Positions 15,385 to 24,554 of a stretch of DNA of 32,165 nucleotides are shown here, in pieces. The notes beneath the pieces were generated by a model. The model was not told where the DNA came from. It saw only the letters and a list, made by a program, of their open reading frames with translations, and made no database searches. Position 1 is the stretch's first letter, and every line of letters begins with the position of its first letter. Source of the DNA: Pseudomonas sp. (GTDB taxonomy: Bacteria; Pseudomonadota; Gammaproteobacteria; Pseudomonadales; Pseudomonadaceae); assembly GCA_030656145.1 (NCBI GenBank), contig JAUSOF010000006.1, positions 1-32,165 on the forward strand, read 5' to 3'. The translations under genes were made by a program, and so were the position numbers.

Positions 15385-16065
15385 TCAGGCCGCCTGGTGC
15401 AGGCGCGTGCTGAACAGCGGCCCACGAGTATAGCCAGACAGGGCCTTGGCTGCGGCCAGCACACCCAGATCGACCAGCGGCTCGATCAGGATCACGCTCA
15501 TGTAGGCCAGGCCGAAACTGCCCACGGCCGCCAGGTTCTCGCCGGAGAAGCCGTCACCATAGAACGCCCAGAAGCCGACCCAGGCAACGATCCCACCCTG
15601 ATAGGCGGTGGACAGTGCCAGCGCCTGCTTGTAAGAGAGATCCACATAGGCGGTGCCCGGCGCGATGATGCGCTTGGCCAGCAGGCTGATGCCCCACAGC
15701 GGCACCAGCAGCGTGGTGACATTCATACCGTACTGCGGCAGGTCAAACTGAGCGAACAGCAGCCCCTGCAGCAGCAGACCGAGGGCCAGACCAACAGCCG
15801 CGGCCCCCGCGCCGAACAGCAGCAGCAGGGTTGAGCCGAGGATCAGGTGCACCTCGGAAACCCCAACCGCATGATGCGGAAAGACCTCGAAGAAGCAGAA
15901 CACCAGGACAGTGGTCAGCAGGCTGCGTAATGCCAGGGCAGCAGCGCCGCCATTGTCGCGTACGCTGTCGAGGGCAAGCTTGGCGCAAAGGCCAAAGGCA
16001 CCTGCGGCGGTTGCATAACTAAGAAAGATTTTGGCGCCAGTAACGACTTCGGGTTCGATGTGCAT
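15385..16065 (-). CDS. CbiM-like cobalt transport permease (ECF-type substrate component)
   Basis: The 226-residue protein has about seven hydrophobic segments and starts MHIEPEVVTGAK. In CbiM/NikM the N-terminal Met-His and a further His bind the metal; here H2 is kept, and H64, H65 and H73 lie in VFPHHAVGVSEVHLILGSTL. No cbiN, cbiQ or cbiO ATPase gene is adjacent, so it is a solitary member or pairs with components elsewhere. A cobalamin riboswitch directly upstream supports a role in cobalt supply for B12. AGGA lies upstream of the ATG. The substrate is inferred from the riboswitch as much as from the protein. Confidence 0.8.
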   Translation of the reverse strand: MHIEPEVVTGAKIFLSYATAAGAFGLCAKLALDSVRDNGGAAALALRSLLTTVLVFCFFEVFPHHAVGVSEVHLILGSTLLLLFGAGAAAVGLALGLLLQGLLFAQFDLPQYGMNVTTLLVPLWGISLLAKRIIAPGTAYVDLSYKQALALSTAYQGGIVAWVGFWAFYGDGFSGENLAAVGSFGLAYMSVILIEPLVDLGVLAAAKALSGYTRGPLFSTRLHQAA

Positions 16066-16133
16066 ATAGATTCCTGTACCGCGCCCACCGCGCGATGATC
16101 TGGATTGAGGGAGTAGGCATAAGCGCCCGGCTT

Positions 16134-16315
16134 CGATGGCAGGTCTCCTGGCTCACGGCTTGACACTTCGCCCGCCTTCCCAACCTTGCGGCCAGTGGCA
16201 TCTGGGCGTTATTCACCGTTTACAGTTGCGGGGGCAGCCATGGCTTCGACACCTGTTGTGGTGCCATCCATGTTCCCTTTTCATCCAGTCGCATAAATGC
16301 GAACCGGAACCATCG
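16134..16315 (-). promoter_or_regulatory. Adenosylcobalamin riboswitch controlling the CbiM-like gene
   Basis: On the minus strand the closing stem CGATGG (16315-16310) pairs with CCATCG (16139-16134). Inside lie AAAGGGAACATGG, the conserved core GCTGCCCCCGCAACTGTAA (16238-16220), then TGCCACTGGCC, GGGAAGGCG and the 3' signature AGCCAGGAGACCTGCC. These are the hallmark elements of the cobalamin riboswitch. The permease start lies ~70 bases downstream, enough for an expression platform; whether it works on transcription or translation cannot be told, as no clear terminator hairpin was seen. Confidence 0.95.
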
Positions 16316-16350
16316 GCGGCCACCTTACCCGGCGGCAGGGAGAAATGACA

Positions 16351-16374
16351 GAGCCCGGCGCAAAGGCCGGGCTC
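16351..16374 (-). terminator. Terminator hairpin downstream of the aidB-like gene
   Basis: GAGCCCGGC and GCCGGGCTC form a perfect 9-base stem around a 6-base loop, 57 bases after the aidB-like stop. The following minus-strand sequence TGTCATTTCT is only partly T-rich. The hairpin separates aidB from the riboswitch transcript. Confidence 0.6.
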
Positions 16375-16430
16375 AGAGGGAGAACCGCGCGAGCACTCAT
16401 GCAATCGCGCTTGTTAGTGAGTCAAACGCC

Positions 16431-18083
16431 TTAGATCAGATGCGGCGTGCTGCGCGCCACCAGGGCCTGCACATCCACGCCGCGCGGCAAGGTGCCGTAG
16501 ACCCGCCCGCCCTGCCCGCCCAGACGACTGGCGATAAAGGCGTCGCTTACCGCAGCATTGCCGGCCTCCAGCAGCAGTTTGGCCTGCAGCGCCAGGGCCA
16601 CGCCTTCGGTGAGCTGACGAGCGCGGTACTGGATGTCGGCGCTGTCGGCAAAATCCGCCTGCAGCGTGGCGATATGCGCCCTGAGCCGTGGATCGCCGTG
16701 GCCGTCGCCCAGTTCGGCGAACAGTGCATCGAGCACGCCGGGTTCCTTGGACAGCGCACGCAGCACGTCCAGGCACTGCACGTTGCCGGAGCCTTCCCAG
16801 GTCGAGTTGACCGGCGCCTCGCGGTACAGCCGCGGCAGGATGCTGTCCTCGACATAACCGGCGCCGCCCATGCACTCGGCGGCTTCGTTGATCATCGCCG
16901 GCGCGCGTTTGCAGATCCAGTACTTGCCCACGGCGGTGACCAGGCGGGCGAATTTTTCTTCCTGCGGGTCTGCGGGGTTATCCAGTGCCTTGCCCATGCG
17001 CATCGTCAGGGCCAGAGCCGCTTCGCTTTCCAGGGCCAGGTCAGCCAGCACGTTCTGCATCAGCGGTTGTTCACTGAGCACGCGACCGCCCACCTGGCGA
17101 TGGGCGCAGTGGTGCGCGGCCTGGGTCAGGGCCTGACGCATCAGGGCGCTGGAGCCAACCATGCAGTCGAAGCGGGTCAGGGCAACCATCTCGATAATGG
17201 TCGGCACGCCGCGGCCTTCCTCGCCGACCATCCAGGCCAGGGCACCGCGATACTCGACTTCGCTGGAGGCGTTCGAGCAGTTGCCCAGCTTGTTTTTCAG
17301 ACGCTGGATATACAGTTCGTTGCGCGTGCCGTCGGGGCGATGGCGCGGCAGTAGGAAGCAGGTCAGGCCCTTGTCGGTGTAGGCCAGGGTCAAAAAGGCG
17401 TCGCACATCGGTGCCGAACAGAACCATTTGTGGCCGACCAGCTCATAGGCCTGACCGGGGCCGCCGGCGCCGACCGGGTAGGCACGGGTGGTGTTGGCGC
17501 GCACGTCGGTGCCGCCCTGTTTCTCGGTCATGGCCATGCCGATGGTGGCGCCGGTTTTCTGCTCAATCGGCAGGTTGCGTGGGTCGTATTGGGTGGCGAG
17601 AATTTTCGGCAGCCAGATCTCGGCGAGGTCCGGCTGCAGCCTCAGCGCAGGTACGCTGGCGAAGGTCATGGTCAGCGGGCAACCGCTGCCAGCCTCGGCC
17701 TGGCTGTGCAGGTAGCTCATGGCGGCGCGGGCCACCTGGGCGCCGGGGCGCGGATCGGCCCAGGGCATGGACGGCAGGCCATGGGCGATGGCCGCACTCA
17801 TCAGTTGGTGATAGGCCGGATGGAACTCGACCAGGTCGGTGCGCTGACCATAGCGGTCATGACTCTTGAACACTGGCTTGTTTTCGTTGGCGAGAAAGCC
17901 CGCAACCATCAGCTCGCCGCCGGCCAGGGCGCCATAGGCGTCGATGCGCGCCTCGGCCCAGCCGCCGCCGAAGCGCTGGTTCCACTCCTGCAAGGGCAGG
18001 TCGATGCGGTACAGGTTGGCGCCGTCCAGCGGCGGCACCTGATTGAACACTTCATGGGTTTCGGCATGCTGACTGGCATTCAT
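16431..18083 (-). CDS. aidB: AidB-like acyl-CoA dehydrogenase family flavoprotein
   Basis: The 550-residue protein is longer than ordinary acyl-CoA dehydrogenases and has the AidB plan. An N-terminal extension is followed by the FAD/acyl domain with GMAMTEKQGGTDVRANTT (~182-199), the middle beta domain, and the C-terminal helices. In those, NEAAECMGGAGYVEDS leads to the base-containing STWEGSGNVQCLDVLRAL (E430). E. coli AidB is a flavoprotein induced by alkylation that binds DNA; Pseudomonas relatives are annotated as isovaleryl-CoA or acyl-CoA dehydrogenases. Here the gene is coupled to a TetR regulator by an ATGA overlap, not linked to ada. Substrate and role remain uncertain. Confidence 0.88.
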   Translation of the reverse strand: MNASQHAETHEVFNQVPPLDGANLYRIDLPLQEWNQRFGGGWAEARIDAYGALAGGELMVAGFLANENKPVFKSHDRYGQRTDLVEFHPAYHQLMSAAIAHGLPSMPWADPRPGAQVARAAMSYLHSQAEAGSGCPLTMTFASVPALRLQPDLAEIWLPKILATQYDPRNLPIEQKTGATIGMAMTEKQGGTDVRANTTRAYPVGAGGPGQAYELVGHKWFCSAPMCDAFLTLAYTDKGLTCFLLPRHRPDGTRNELYIQRLKNKLGNCSNASSEVEYRGALAWMVGEEGRGVPTIIEMVALTRFDCMVGSSALMRQALTQAAHHCAHRQVGGRVLSEQPLMQNVLADLALESEAALALTMRMGKALDNPADPQEEKFARLVTAVGKYWICKRAPAMINEAAECMGGAGYVEDSILPRLYREAPVNSTWEGSGNVQCLDVLRALSKEPGVLDALFAELGDGHGDPRLRAHIATLQADFADSADIQYRARQLTEGVALALQAKLLLEAGNAAVSDAFIASRLGGQGGRVYGTLPRGVDVQALVARSTPHLI

Positions 18084-18733
18084 GACTGCGGTTCCTTTTC
18101 GGGCAGCGGGGCGCCGACGGCGCGTAGACAGAAGGTGACCAGGCCCTGGCTGACTTCACTCAGGCTCAGGGCGGGATAACCCGCTTCGCGGGCGGCGCGA
18201 GCGGGAGGCGACAAGGGACCGACCAGGGCTTCGGCAATAGCACCGACCAGGCAGGCAGCACTCAGACCGGGATGACTGACGCGGAATGCGCCTGTGGCGG
18301 TGCCTTCCTTGAGCAACTCGGCTAACGACTCGGCATAGGCTTCGCGGTAGAGCAGACGCTGCTCATCGACCTGCGGCTCGACCGGCTCGGCGATCAAGGC
18401 AAAGGCCAGACGCCGGCTGGCCCAGGCACGCGCGGCAAATTGTTGCAGGCCGGCCGCCAGGCGCTCGGCTGGCTGGCCGGGACCACGCAGGGCTTGCGCC
18501 AACGCCTCCAGTTCGCCCTGACTGGCGATAGAGAATACTTCGGCGGCCAATTCGCCCTTGTTATGAAAGTGGCGGTACAGGCTGCCGGTGGCGATACCCA
18601 CGTCCTCGGCCAGCGCCTGCATGGTCAGGGCGGCAAAACCGCCCTCGGCAACCCGCGCCAGGGCACTGGCGAGGATTCGCTCACGCAGCGCCTGGTCACG
18701 GTCGATACGCAGGGCACTGGTGCGATAAGCCAT
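18080..18733 (-). CDS. TetR-family transcriptional regulator
   Basis: The 217-residue protein has a TetR DNA-binding domain at ~15-65 (RERILASALARVAEGGFAAL, then LAEDVGIATGSLYRHFHNKG) and a variable helical ligand domain after it. The stop overlaps the aidB-like start by four bases (ATGA), so the two genes are cotranscribed and probably translationally coupled. It most likely represses its own operon, with an acyl-CoA-like effector a reasonable guess from its partner. A dyad upstream at 18748-18769 could be its operator. Confidence 0.9.
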   Translation of the reverse strand: MAYRTSALRIDRDQALRERILASALARVAEGGFAALTMQALAEDVGIATGSLYRHFHNKGELAAEVFSIASQGELEALAQALRGPGQPAERLAAGLQQFAARAWASRRLAFALIAEPVEPQVDEQRLLYREAYAESLAELLKEGTATGAFRVSHPGLSAACLVGAIAEALVGPLSPPARAAREAGYPALSLSEVSQGLVTFCLRAVGAPLPEKEPQS

Positions 18734-18747
18734 GACCTGAATCCCGG

Positions 18748-18769
18748 TTCATTAATTGGATTCAGTGAA
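18748..18769. promoter_or_regulatory. Candidate TetR operator upstream of the tetR-aidB operon
   Basis: TTCATTAATT and GATTCAGTGAA form an imperfect dyad (7 of 10 paired positions), 15 bases upstream of the regulator start. It is unusually AT-rich for this genome. Size and position fit TetR autoregulation; the match is weak. Confidence 0.35.
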
Positions 18770-18846
18770 TCATGCTTCAGCGTGTGCGCAAAGGGGCATT
18801 TCGGCCAAGAGCGAGGGCTGGGGCCGAGGCGTGAAATTATTGTTTC

Positions 18847-18877
18847 GGTGTGCCTGGAGCGCACAGCACACCCTACG
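18847..18877. repeat. REP-type hairpin between tetR and ladS
   Basis: GGTGTGC (18847-18853) and GCACACC (18866-18872) are perfect arms, followed by CTACG, matching the reverse of the CGTAGGGTG-type REP seen elsewhere in the window. It lies just downstream of ladS. Confidence 0.6.
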
Positions 18878-18924
18878 CTGGCCCACCGCCGCTGCCTGAG
18901 CAATGAATAGTGCGAGACGGCAGA

Positions 18925-21306
18925 CTAGCCTGGGCGGCTTAACACCCAGTCATGCAGCAAACCGCGCAATGTGTCGAACTTCAACGGCTTGGCCAGGTAA
19001 TCATTCATACCGGCCGCCAGGCAACGCTCGCGGTCACCACTGTGACTGTGAGCGGTGATCGCCAGCACCGGCAACTCGGCACAGCCGGGCAAGGTGCGTA
19101 GCGCACGACAGGTGGCGAAGCCGTCCATGACGGGCATCTGGCAATCGAGCAGGATCGCATCGACCGCCTCCCCCCGCAGCACCTCGAGCGCCTCGACGCC
19201 GTTGCTGGCAGAGCGCACGCGGTAGCCGAGCTTGAGCAACATGCCACGGGTCACCAGTTGGTTGATCAGGTTGTCCTCGACCACCAGCACCGTGCATTGC
19301 TCGGGACGGCGCACGGCCTGAGCGGGTGCCTTCGCTGCAGGTGACAAGTGCGTGACCAGCGGGCGCGGCAGGACCAACGGCACATGCAACTGGAAACAGC
19401 TGCCCTGGCCGGGCTGCGACTCATGGCTGAGGGTCCCGCCTTGCAGGCCGACCAACTGCCGGCAGATTGCCAGGCCGATCCCCAGGCCGCCGTACTCACG
19501 GGTCATGGACCCATCCAGCTGATGGAAGCGCTGATACAACCCCGCCTCCTGCGGCACGCTGAACCCCACGCCAGTGTCGATCACCTCGATGCTCAGCGGC
19601 AGGCTATCGGGCCGGGTGCCGGCGCGCCTGACCCGCAGACGAACCTCGCCGCGAGCGGTGAACTTGATGGCGTTATCGAGCACATAGCCAATGCTCTGCG
19701 CCAGCTTGCCAGCATCGCCTTCGAGGGTATCGGGCAGGCTTTCATCCAGATCCATAATAAAGCGCAGCCCCTTGTCTTCGGCGCGCGGCGCATGCTGCGC
19801 GCGCAGGCCGTCAAGCAGCCCGCGCAGGCTGAAGGGCTGACGCTGCGGATAGAGCTTGCCAGCCTGCAGTTCGCTGAGGACGAGGATGTCATTGACCATG
19901 CGCATCATGTCGCGCGCCGAACTGGCGGCGGTCGCCTGGTATTGCGCCAGCTCGGCGTCCAGGCTGACCGTCTGCATCAATTCCAGCGAGCCGATCACGC
20001 CGTTCATCGGCGTGCGCAGTTCGTGGGTTACGGTGGCGAGGAACTCGTCCTTGAGCCGATTGCTGTTGGCCAGTTGCAGGTTCAGTGCTTCCAGCTTGCG
20101 CCCGCTATCCTGAAGAATCCGCGCGCGCTCCTCCTTCATTGCGTTGATTCGGTCGGCCAGGGCCAGCGACAGCAAACCGACCTCCAGCGCCGAGCCAATC
20201 TGGCTGGCATACATGGTCAGGAATACATTGGGCAGGTAGCCAAGCACCATCAGGCTGTTGATCGCCCCGCCAAGCAAGAAGGCGCTCCAGGCGATGATGA
20301 AGTAGCGCGCCACCCCCATGCCACGCAACCAGGCGAGAACCCCGGCGACGAAGATCACCACGGTGAACAGCAATGCCAGGTAGGTGGCCAGGCGCAGCGA
20401 CAACGCGTAGCTGACGGTCAGCGCCAGGACCATTACCCCGACACCGCTGGCCATCATCAGCAACAGCGTGCGGTCGACCCAGGGACTGTGCGCGGCGGTA
20501 TGCAGGAAACTGCGCGCGAACTGGCAGCCGAACAGCGCTGCCGAGCCAATCAGAAAGGGCGTTGCAGCATTCGCCCACCACGGGTTATTCGGCCAGAAAT
20601 ACTCGATACCGGCACCGTTGACCGACACCTGATAGAGGCCGAACGAGGCGATATAGAGAATGTAATAAAGGTAGCTGGCATCCCTGACGCTGAGAAAGAT
20701 GAACAGGTTGTAGATCAGCATCACCAGCAGCACGCCGTAGATGATGCCGAGCACATAGTTGCGCGCAGGCTGCTCTTCCAGATAGGCATTGGGCGCCCAC
20801 AGGCTCAGCGGTGCCTGGATCGAGCCCTGACTTTGCAGGCGCAGATAGACGCGCAGCGGCTGGTGCGGCTGCAGGTCGAGTTGAAACAGGTAATTGTGGT
20901 GCTTGATCTGCCGACTGGCGAAGGGAAAAGCGTCGCCGGTACGCTGGGCCAGCTGGAAGGTGCCCTGGGCATCCGGCAGATACAGGTCCAACTGGTCCAG
21001 GGGCGGATAAGCCAGCTCCAACAGCCACGATCGCGGGCCATTCGCCTGCTGCGGCCGGTACTCAAGATCCAGACGCAGCCAGAATACCGAACGCGAATAA
21101 CCGGCATTCAGTACCGGCTTGTGGTGCTGGCGAAAACTCGCTTGCAGGGCCGACGAGGTAACCTCATTGATAGTCGCATCGCCGCGTACATCCTCGAACA
21201 CATGCATGGCCTGGCCAAGCGGCAGCATGCGGGCATGCTCATCAAACACCACAGCAGAGGCGCACAGCGGCCAAACTGCGAACAGAAAAATCAGGAGGTA
21301 GCGCAT
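18925..21306 (-). CDS. ladS: Hybrid sensor histidine kinase LadS
   Basis: The 793-residue protein has a signal peptide (1-18), a periplasmic 7TMR-DISM extracellular domain (~25-175), seven membrane helices (~182-388) and a short coiled coil. A HisKA domain follows with H428 in VTHELRTP, then HATPase_c (N545 in DNAIKF, DTGVGF, GGLGIGLAIC) and a receiver with D721 (LLDCQMPVMDG). In P. aeruginosa LadS feeds the Gac/Rsm cascade via GacS and responds to calcium; I recall Asp80 as important, and residue 80 here is Asp. Length, domain order and position next to thiD match P. aeruginosa LadS. There is no HPt domain, as expected. GGAGG sits well upstream of the ATG. Confidence 0.93.
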   Translation of the reverse strand: MRYLLIFLFAVWPLCASAVVFDEHARMLPLGQAMHVFEDVRGDATINEVTSSALQASFRQHHKPVLNAGYSRSVFWLRLDLEYRPQQANGPRSWLLELAYPPLDQLDLYLPDAQGTFQLAQRTGDAFPFASRQIKHHNYLFQLDLQPHQPLRVYLRLQSQGSIQAPLSLWAPNAYLEEQPARNYVLGIIYGVLLVMLIYNLFIFLSVRDASYLYYILYIASFGLYQVSVNGAGIEYFWPNNPWWANAATPFLIGSAALFGCQFARSFLHTAAHSPWVDRTLLLMMASGVGVMVLALTVSYALSLRLATYLALLFTVVIFVAGVLAWLRGMGVARYFIIAWSAFLLGGAINSLMVLGYLPNVFLTMYASQIGSALEVGLLSLALADRINAMKEERARILQDSGRKLEALNLQLANSNRLKDEFLATVTHELRTPMNGVIGSLELMQTVSLDAELAQYQATAASSARDMMRMVNDILVLSELQAGKLYPQRQPFSLRGLLDGLRAQHAPRAEDKGLRFIMDLDESLPDTLEGDAGKLAQSIGYVLDNAIKFTARGEVRLRVRRAGTRPDSLPLSIEVIDTGVGFSVPQEAGLYQRFHQLDGSMTREYGGLGIGLAICRQLVGLQGGTLSHESQPGQGSCFQLHVPLVLPRPLVTHLSPAAKAPAQAVRRPEQCTVLVVEDNLINQLVTRGMLLKLGYRVRSASNGVEALEVLRGEAVDAILLDCQMPVMDGFATCRALRTLPGCAELPVLAITAHSHSGDRERCLAAGMNDYLAKPLKFDTLRGLLHDWVLSRPG

Positions 21307-21758
21307 GCGGACTCACGAAGGCAAAGTCGGGTAATGTCGGGCTGCGTCACAGAGCCTTCCCTCCTGACTAACGCCGCCTCGCCTACCCGGTTATTTAAGT
21401 GCCCACCACTCTAGCACAGGCTTTGCGGGGCGAAACGCCAGCTGGCACATAGATTCTGAGCAGGCCAAAACAACCCCTGAAACCGGCACCCGCGGCCAAC
21501 GACAACACCGTGATCACGGCCTTCAGCAAAACTGCCGACCTGGCCGGGGCCACCGTGCGGCGGCGGGCATCTCGATGCGTCGCCGCGAGTCTGGCCTGCG
21601 CGGCAAGATGCACTGCGTGAAAAGTGAAAGGGCCGCAGAATCGGCGGCCGCCGACGAGCGTTTTGTCACAGCTGCTCACTGCGGCCTGGCGGATTGAGGT
21701 GATCAGCGCGCATTCCCCGCGATTCAATCTGGCCGGTTTAATGCTAAGCTCGCGCACC
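21307..21758. other. 452-base divergent region between ladS and thiD
   Basis: This holds the promoters of ladS and thiD. Near thiD, TTTAATGCTAAGCT may contain a -10 element (about 21739). No TPP riboswitch (CTGAGA...ACCTGA core) was found although thiD-thiE follow. The middle (~21440-21620) is GC-rich and gives only a minus-strand frame with a hydrophobic stretch and no start of its own; I see no gene in it. Confidence 0.4.
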
Positions 21759-22553
21759 ATGAAAATGCCTACTTCTCGCCCCGTAGTGCTCTGCTTGTCC
21801 GGCCATGACCCTAGTGGTGGCGCCGGCCTGCAAGCCGATATCGAAGCCCTGCTCGCGCAAGGCTGTCACGCCGCCCCGACGGTAACCGCACTGACCGTAC
21901 AGGACACGGTGGATGTCTCCGACTTCCGCGTGCTTGATCGCGAGTGGGTGCTGGCGCAAGCCAATGCGGTGATCGCCGATCTGCCGGTAGAGGCCGTCAA
22001 GCTGGGCATGCTCGGCTCGGTCGAGATGGTCGAGACCGTGCTGGAGATCATGCACAAGCTGCCGGGCATTGCGCTGGTCTGCGACCCAGTCTTGCGCGCA
22101 GGCGGCGGCGGCGCCCTGGGCAAGGATGAAGTCGGCTACGCCATGCGCGAACGCCTGTTTCCCGTCGCCACCATCGCCACGCCAAATCTGCCCGAAGCGC
22201 GCATTCTCGCCGAGTTGCCGGACGGCACCGCCGATGAATGCGCGGAAAAGCTTCTACCTTATATCCAGTACCTGCTGATCACCGGTGGCCATGGCGATGA
22301 ACATCAGGTGCATAACCGCCTGTATTGCCGCGACGGCAGCCGTCATACCTTCACCTGCCAACGCCTGCCGGGCAGCTACCACGGCTCAGGTTGCACCCTG
22401 GCCAGCGCCTTGGCCGGTCGCCTGGCTCTCGGCCAGGAACTGGTCAGCGCCGTGCAGTTCGCCCTCGATTACACCTGGCGCACCCTGCGCGACGCCGAGC
22501 AACCCGGCCACGGCCAGTACATCCCGCGCCGCCTGCCCCTGGACTTATCCTGA
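21759..22553 (+). CDS. thiD: Hydroxymethylpyrimidine (phosphate) kinase
   Basis: The 264-residue ribokinase-fold enzyme phosphorylates HMP and HMP-P in thiamine synthesis. It begins MKMPTSRPVVLCLSGHDPSG and continues GAGLQADIEALLAQGCH, the substrate-binding start. AVKLGMLGSVE and LVCDPVLRAGGGGAL follow, then the anion-hole/catalytic GSYHGSGCTLASALAGRLA near residue 205. Family members usually have about 265 residues, which fixes the ATG at 21759 rather than any earlier start. thiE follows after 27 bases, so the two are probably cotranscribed. Confidence 0.94.
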   Translation: MKMPTSRPVVLCLSGHDPSGGAGLQADIEALLAQGCHAAPTVTALTVQDTVDVSDFRVLDREWVLAQANAVIADLPVEAVKLGMLGSVEMVETVLEIMHKLPGIALVCDPVLRAGGGGALGKDEVGYAMRERLFPVATIATPNLPEARILAELPDGTADECAEKLLPYIQYLLITGGHGDEHQVHNRLYCRDGSRHTFTCQRLPGSYHGSGCTLASALAGRLALGQELVSAVQFALDYTWRTLRDAEQPGHGQYIPRRLPLDLS

Positions 22554-22580
22554 TGAACTGCCGCTGATGGAGAGCCGTCG

Positions 22581-23210
22581 ATGAAACTGCGTGGTCTGTA
22601 TGCCATCACCGACAGCCAACTGCTGGCTGACGGCAAGCTGTTGCCTTACGCCGAAGCGGCGCTGAAAGGCGGCGCCATCCTCCTGCAATACCGCGACAAG
22701 TCCAGCGACGACGCACGCCGCCTGCGCCAGGCCGAAGCCCTGCGCGAGCTGTGCAATCGCTACGGCGCCGGACTGATCGTCAACGACGACGCTGAACTGG
22801 CCGCACGCCTGGGCGTCGGCCTGCATTTGGGCCAGACCGACGGTTCGCTGTCCGTCGCCCGCGCCTTGCTCGGCCGTCAGGCGATCATTGGTGGCACCTG
22901 CCATGCACAGCTGGAGCTGGCCGAAGCTGCTGCCAAGGACGGCGCCAGCTATGTTGCCTTCGGTCGCTTCTTTGACTCCAACACCAAGCCTGGCGCGCCC
23001 AGCGCCACGCTCGAGCTGCTGGATGAGGCAAAGAGTCGCATCAACCTGCCAATCGTCGCCATCGGCGGCGTGACCCTGGACAATGCCGGCCTGCTGATCG
23101 CGCACGGCGCCAGCATGGTCGCCGTAATCCACGCGCTGTTTGCTGCCGATTCGGCCGCCGAAGTCGAGCGCCGTGCCCGCGCCTTCAGCGCCCTGTTCGC
23201 CACTCATTAA
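22581..23210 (+). CDS. thiE: Thiamine-phosphate synthase
   Basis: The 209-residue TIM-barrel enzyme joins HMP-PP and thiazole phosphate to give thiamine phosphate. Visible motifs are [73 protein letters not shown] and the phosphate loop [17 protein letters not shown] precedes the ATG by about 7 bases. It lies between thiD and hemL in the conserved Pseudomonas order. Confidence 0.95.
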   Translation: MKLRGLYAITDSQLLADGKLLPYAEAALKGGAILLQYRDKSSDDARRLRQAEALRELCNRYGAGLIVNDDAELAARLGVGLHLGQTDGSLSVARALLGRQAIIGGTCHAQLELAEAAAKDGASYVAFGRFFDSNTKPGAPSATLELLDEAKSRINLPIVAIGGVTLDNAGLLIAHGASMVAVIHALFAADSAAEVERRARAFSALFATH

Positions 23211-23264
23211 CTGATTTGCCGAGGCGGCCCACTCGCCCCGATTAAATATTTGAGAGACCCTGCC

Positions 23265-24554
23265 ATGTCCCGTTCCGAAATCCTCTTCGCCCATGCCCAG
23301 AAGCACATCCCCGGCGGCGTCAACTCGCCGGTGCGCGCCTTCAAGAGCGTTGGCGGCACACCGCTGTTCTTCAAGCACGCGGCCGGCGCCTATATCACCG
23401 ATGAGGATGACAAGCGCTACGTGGACTACGTCGGTTCCTGGGGCCCGATGATTCTTGGCCACAGCCACCCCGACGTACTCGACGCCGTGCGTCGCCAGCT
23501 GGAGCACGGCTTGTCCTACGGCGCGCCAACCGCCATGGAAACCGAGATGGCCGACCTGGTCTGCGCCATGGTGCCCTCCATGGAGATGGTGCGCATGGTC
23601 AGCTCCGGCACCGAAGCCACCATGAGCGCGATCCGCCTGGCGCGCGGCTTCACCGGGCGTGACAGCATCATCAAGTTCGAAGGCTGCTACCACGGTCACT
23701 CCGACAGCCAGCTGGTGAAGGCCGGCTCCGGCCTGTTGAGCCAAGGCGTACCGAGTTCCGCCGGGGTGCCGGCAGATTTCGCCAAACACACCCTGACCCT
23801 GCCGTTCAACGACCTCAACGCGGTCGCACAGATGCTCACCGAGGTCGGCCAGGACGTCGCCTGCATCATCGTCGAGCCAGTGGCTGGCAACATGAATTGC
23901 GTGCCACCGGCTCCGGGCTTCCTCGAAGGCCTGCGCGAACAATGCGACAAGCATGGCGTGGTACTGATCTTCGACGAAGTGATGACCGGCTTTCGTGTGG
24001 CACTCGGCGGCGCCCAGGCGCATTACGGCGTGACCCCGGACTTGACCACCTTCGGCAAGATCATTGGCGGCGGCATGCCGGTCGGCTGTTTTGGCGGCAA
24101 ACGCGAGATCATGCACTGCATCGCCCCGCTCGGCCCGGTCTACCAGGCCGGCACCCTGTCAGGCAACCCGCTGGCCATGGCCGCCGGCCTGACCACCCTG
24201 AAGCTGATCAGCCGCCCGGGCTTTCATGCCGAGCTGAGCGATTACACCGCCTGCATGCTGCAGGGTCTACAGGATCGTGCCGATGCCGCCGGCATCCCCT
24301 TCGTCACCACTCAGGCGGGCGGCATGTTCGGCCTGTACTTCAGCGGTGCTGATGACATCGTCACCTTTGACGACGTGATGAGCAGCGACGCCGAGCGCTT
24401 CAAGCGCTTCTTCCACCTGATGCTGGACGGCGGCGTCTATCTGGCCCCTAGCGCCTTTGAAGCCGGCTTCACCTCCATCGCCCACGGCCAGACGGAGCTT
24501 GCGATCACCCTGGACGCCGCCGAGCGTGCGTTCGCCGAGCTGAAAAAAATCTGA
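23265..24554 (+). CDS. hemL: Glutamate-1-semialdehyde 2,1-aminomutase
   Basis: The 429-residue PLP enzyme makes 5-aminolevulinate from glutamate-1-semialdehyde. It shows [16 protein letters not shown] at ~16-31, [33 protein letters not shown] (phosphate site), [14 protein letters not shown] with the pyridine-binding Asp at ~237, and the Schiff-base Lys K265 in [14 protein letters not shown]. The ATG at 23265 ([13 protein letters not shown]) is the conserved start; GAGAGA lies upstream. TTAAATATTTGA just before it may contribute a promoter independent of thiE. The stop overlaps the next start by one base. Confidence 0.96.
   Translation: MSRSEILFAHAQKHIPGGVNSPVRAFKSVGGTPLFFKHAAGAYITDEDDKRYVDYVGSWGPMILGHSHPDVLDAVRRQLEHGLSYGAPTAMETEMADLVCAMVPSMEMVRMVSSGTEATMSAIRLARGFTGRDSIIKFEGCYHGHSDSQLVKAGSGLLSQGVPSSAGVPADFAKHTLTLPFNDLNAVAQMLTEVGQDVACIIVEPVAGNMNCVPPAPGFLEGLREQCDKHGVVLIFDEVMTGFRVALGGAQAHYGVTPDLTTFGKIIGGGMPVGCFGGKREIMHCIAPLGPVYQAGTLSGNPLAMAAGLTTLKLISRPGFHAELSDYTACMLQGLQDRADAAGIPFVTTQAGGMFGLYFSGADDIVTFDDVMSSDAERFKRFFHLMLDGGVYLAPSAFEAGFTSIAHGQTELAITLDAAERAFAELKKI

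Noticed and set aside
19348..21414. 688-codon open frame on the plus strand
   Set aside because: It is antisense to ladS in register with its codon pattern, is rich in Gln/Arg/His without domains, and the opposite strand encodes a complete conserved kinase. High-GC shadow frame.
21307..21758. TPP riboswitch upstream of thiD-thiE
   Set aside because: Looked for the CTGAGA and ACCTGA-type core; neither is present in the right arrangement.
21395..21760. Minus-strand frame with a hydrophobic stretch between ladS and thiD
   Set aside because: No suitable start near the hydrophobic part, no recognisable family, and it would overlap the thiD promoter and start.
22545..24116. 523-codon open frame on the minus strand
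   Set aside because: Lies opposite thiE and hemL, which are complete and certain. No recognisable motifs; typical shadow frame.
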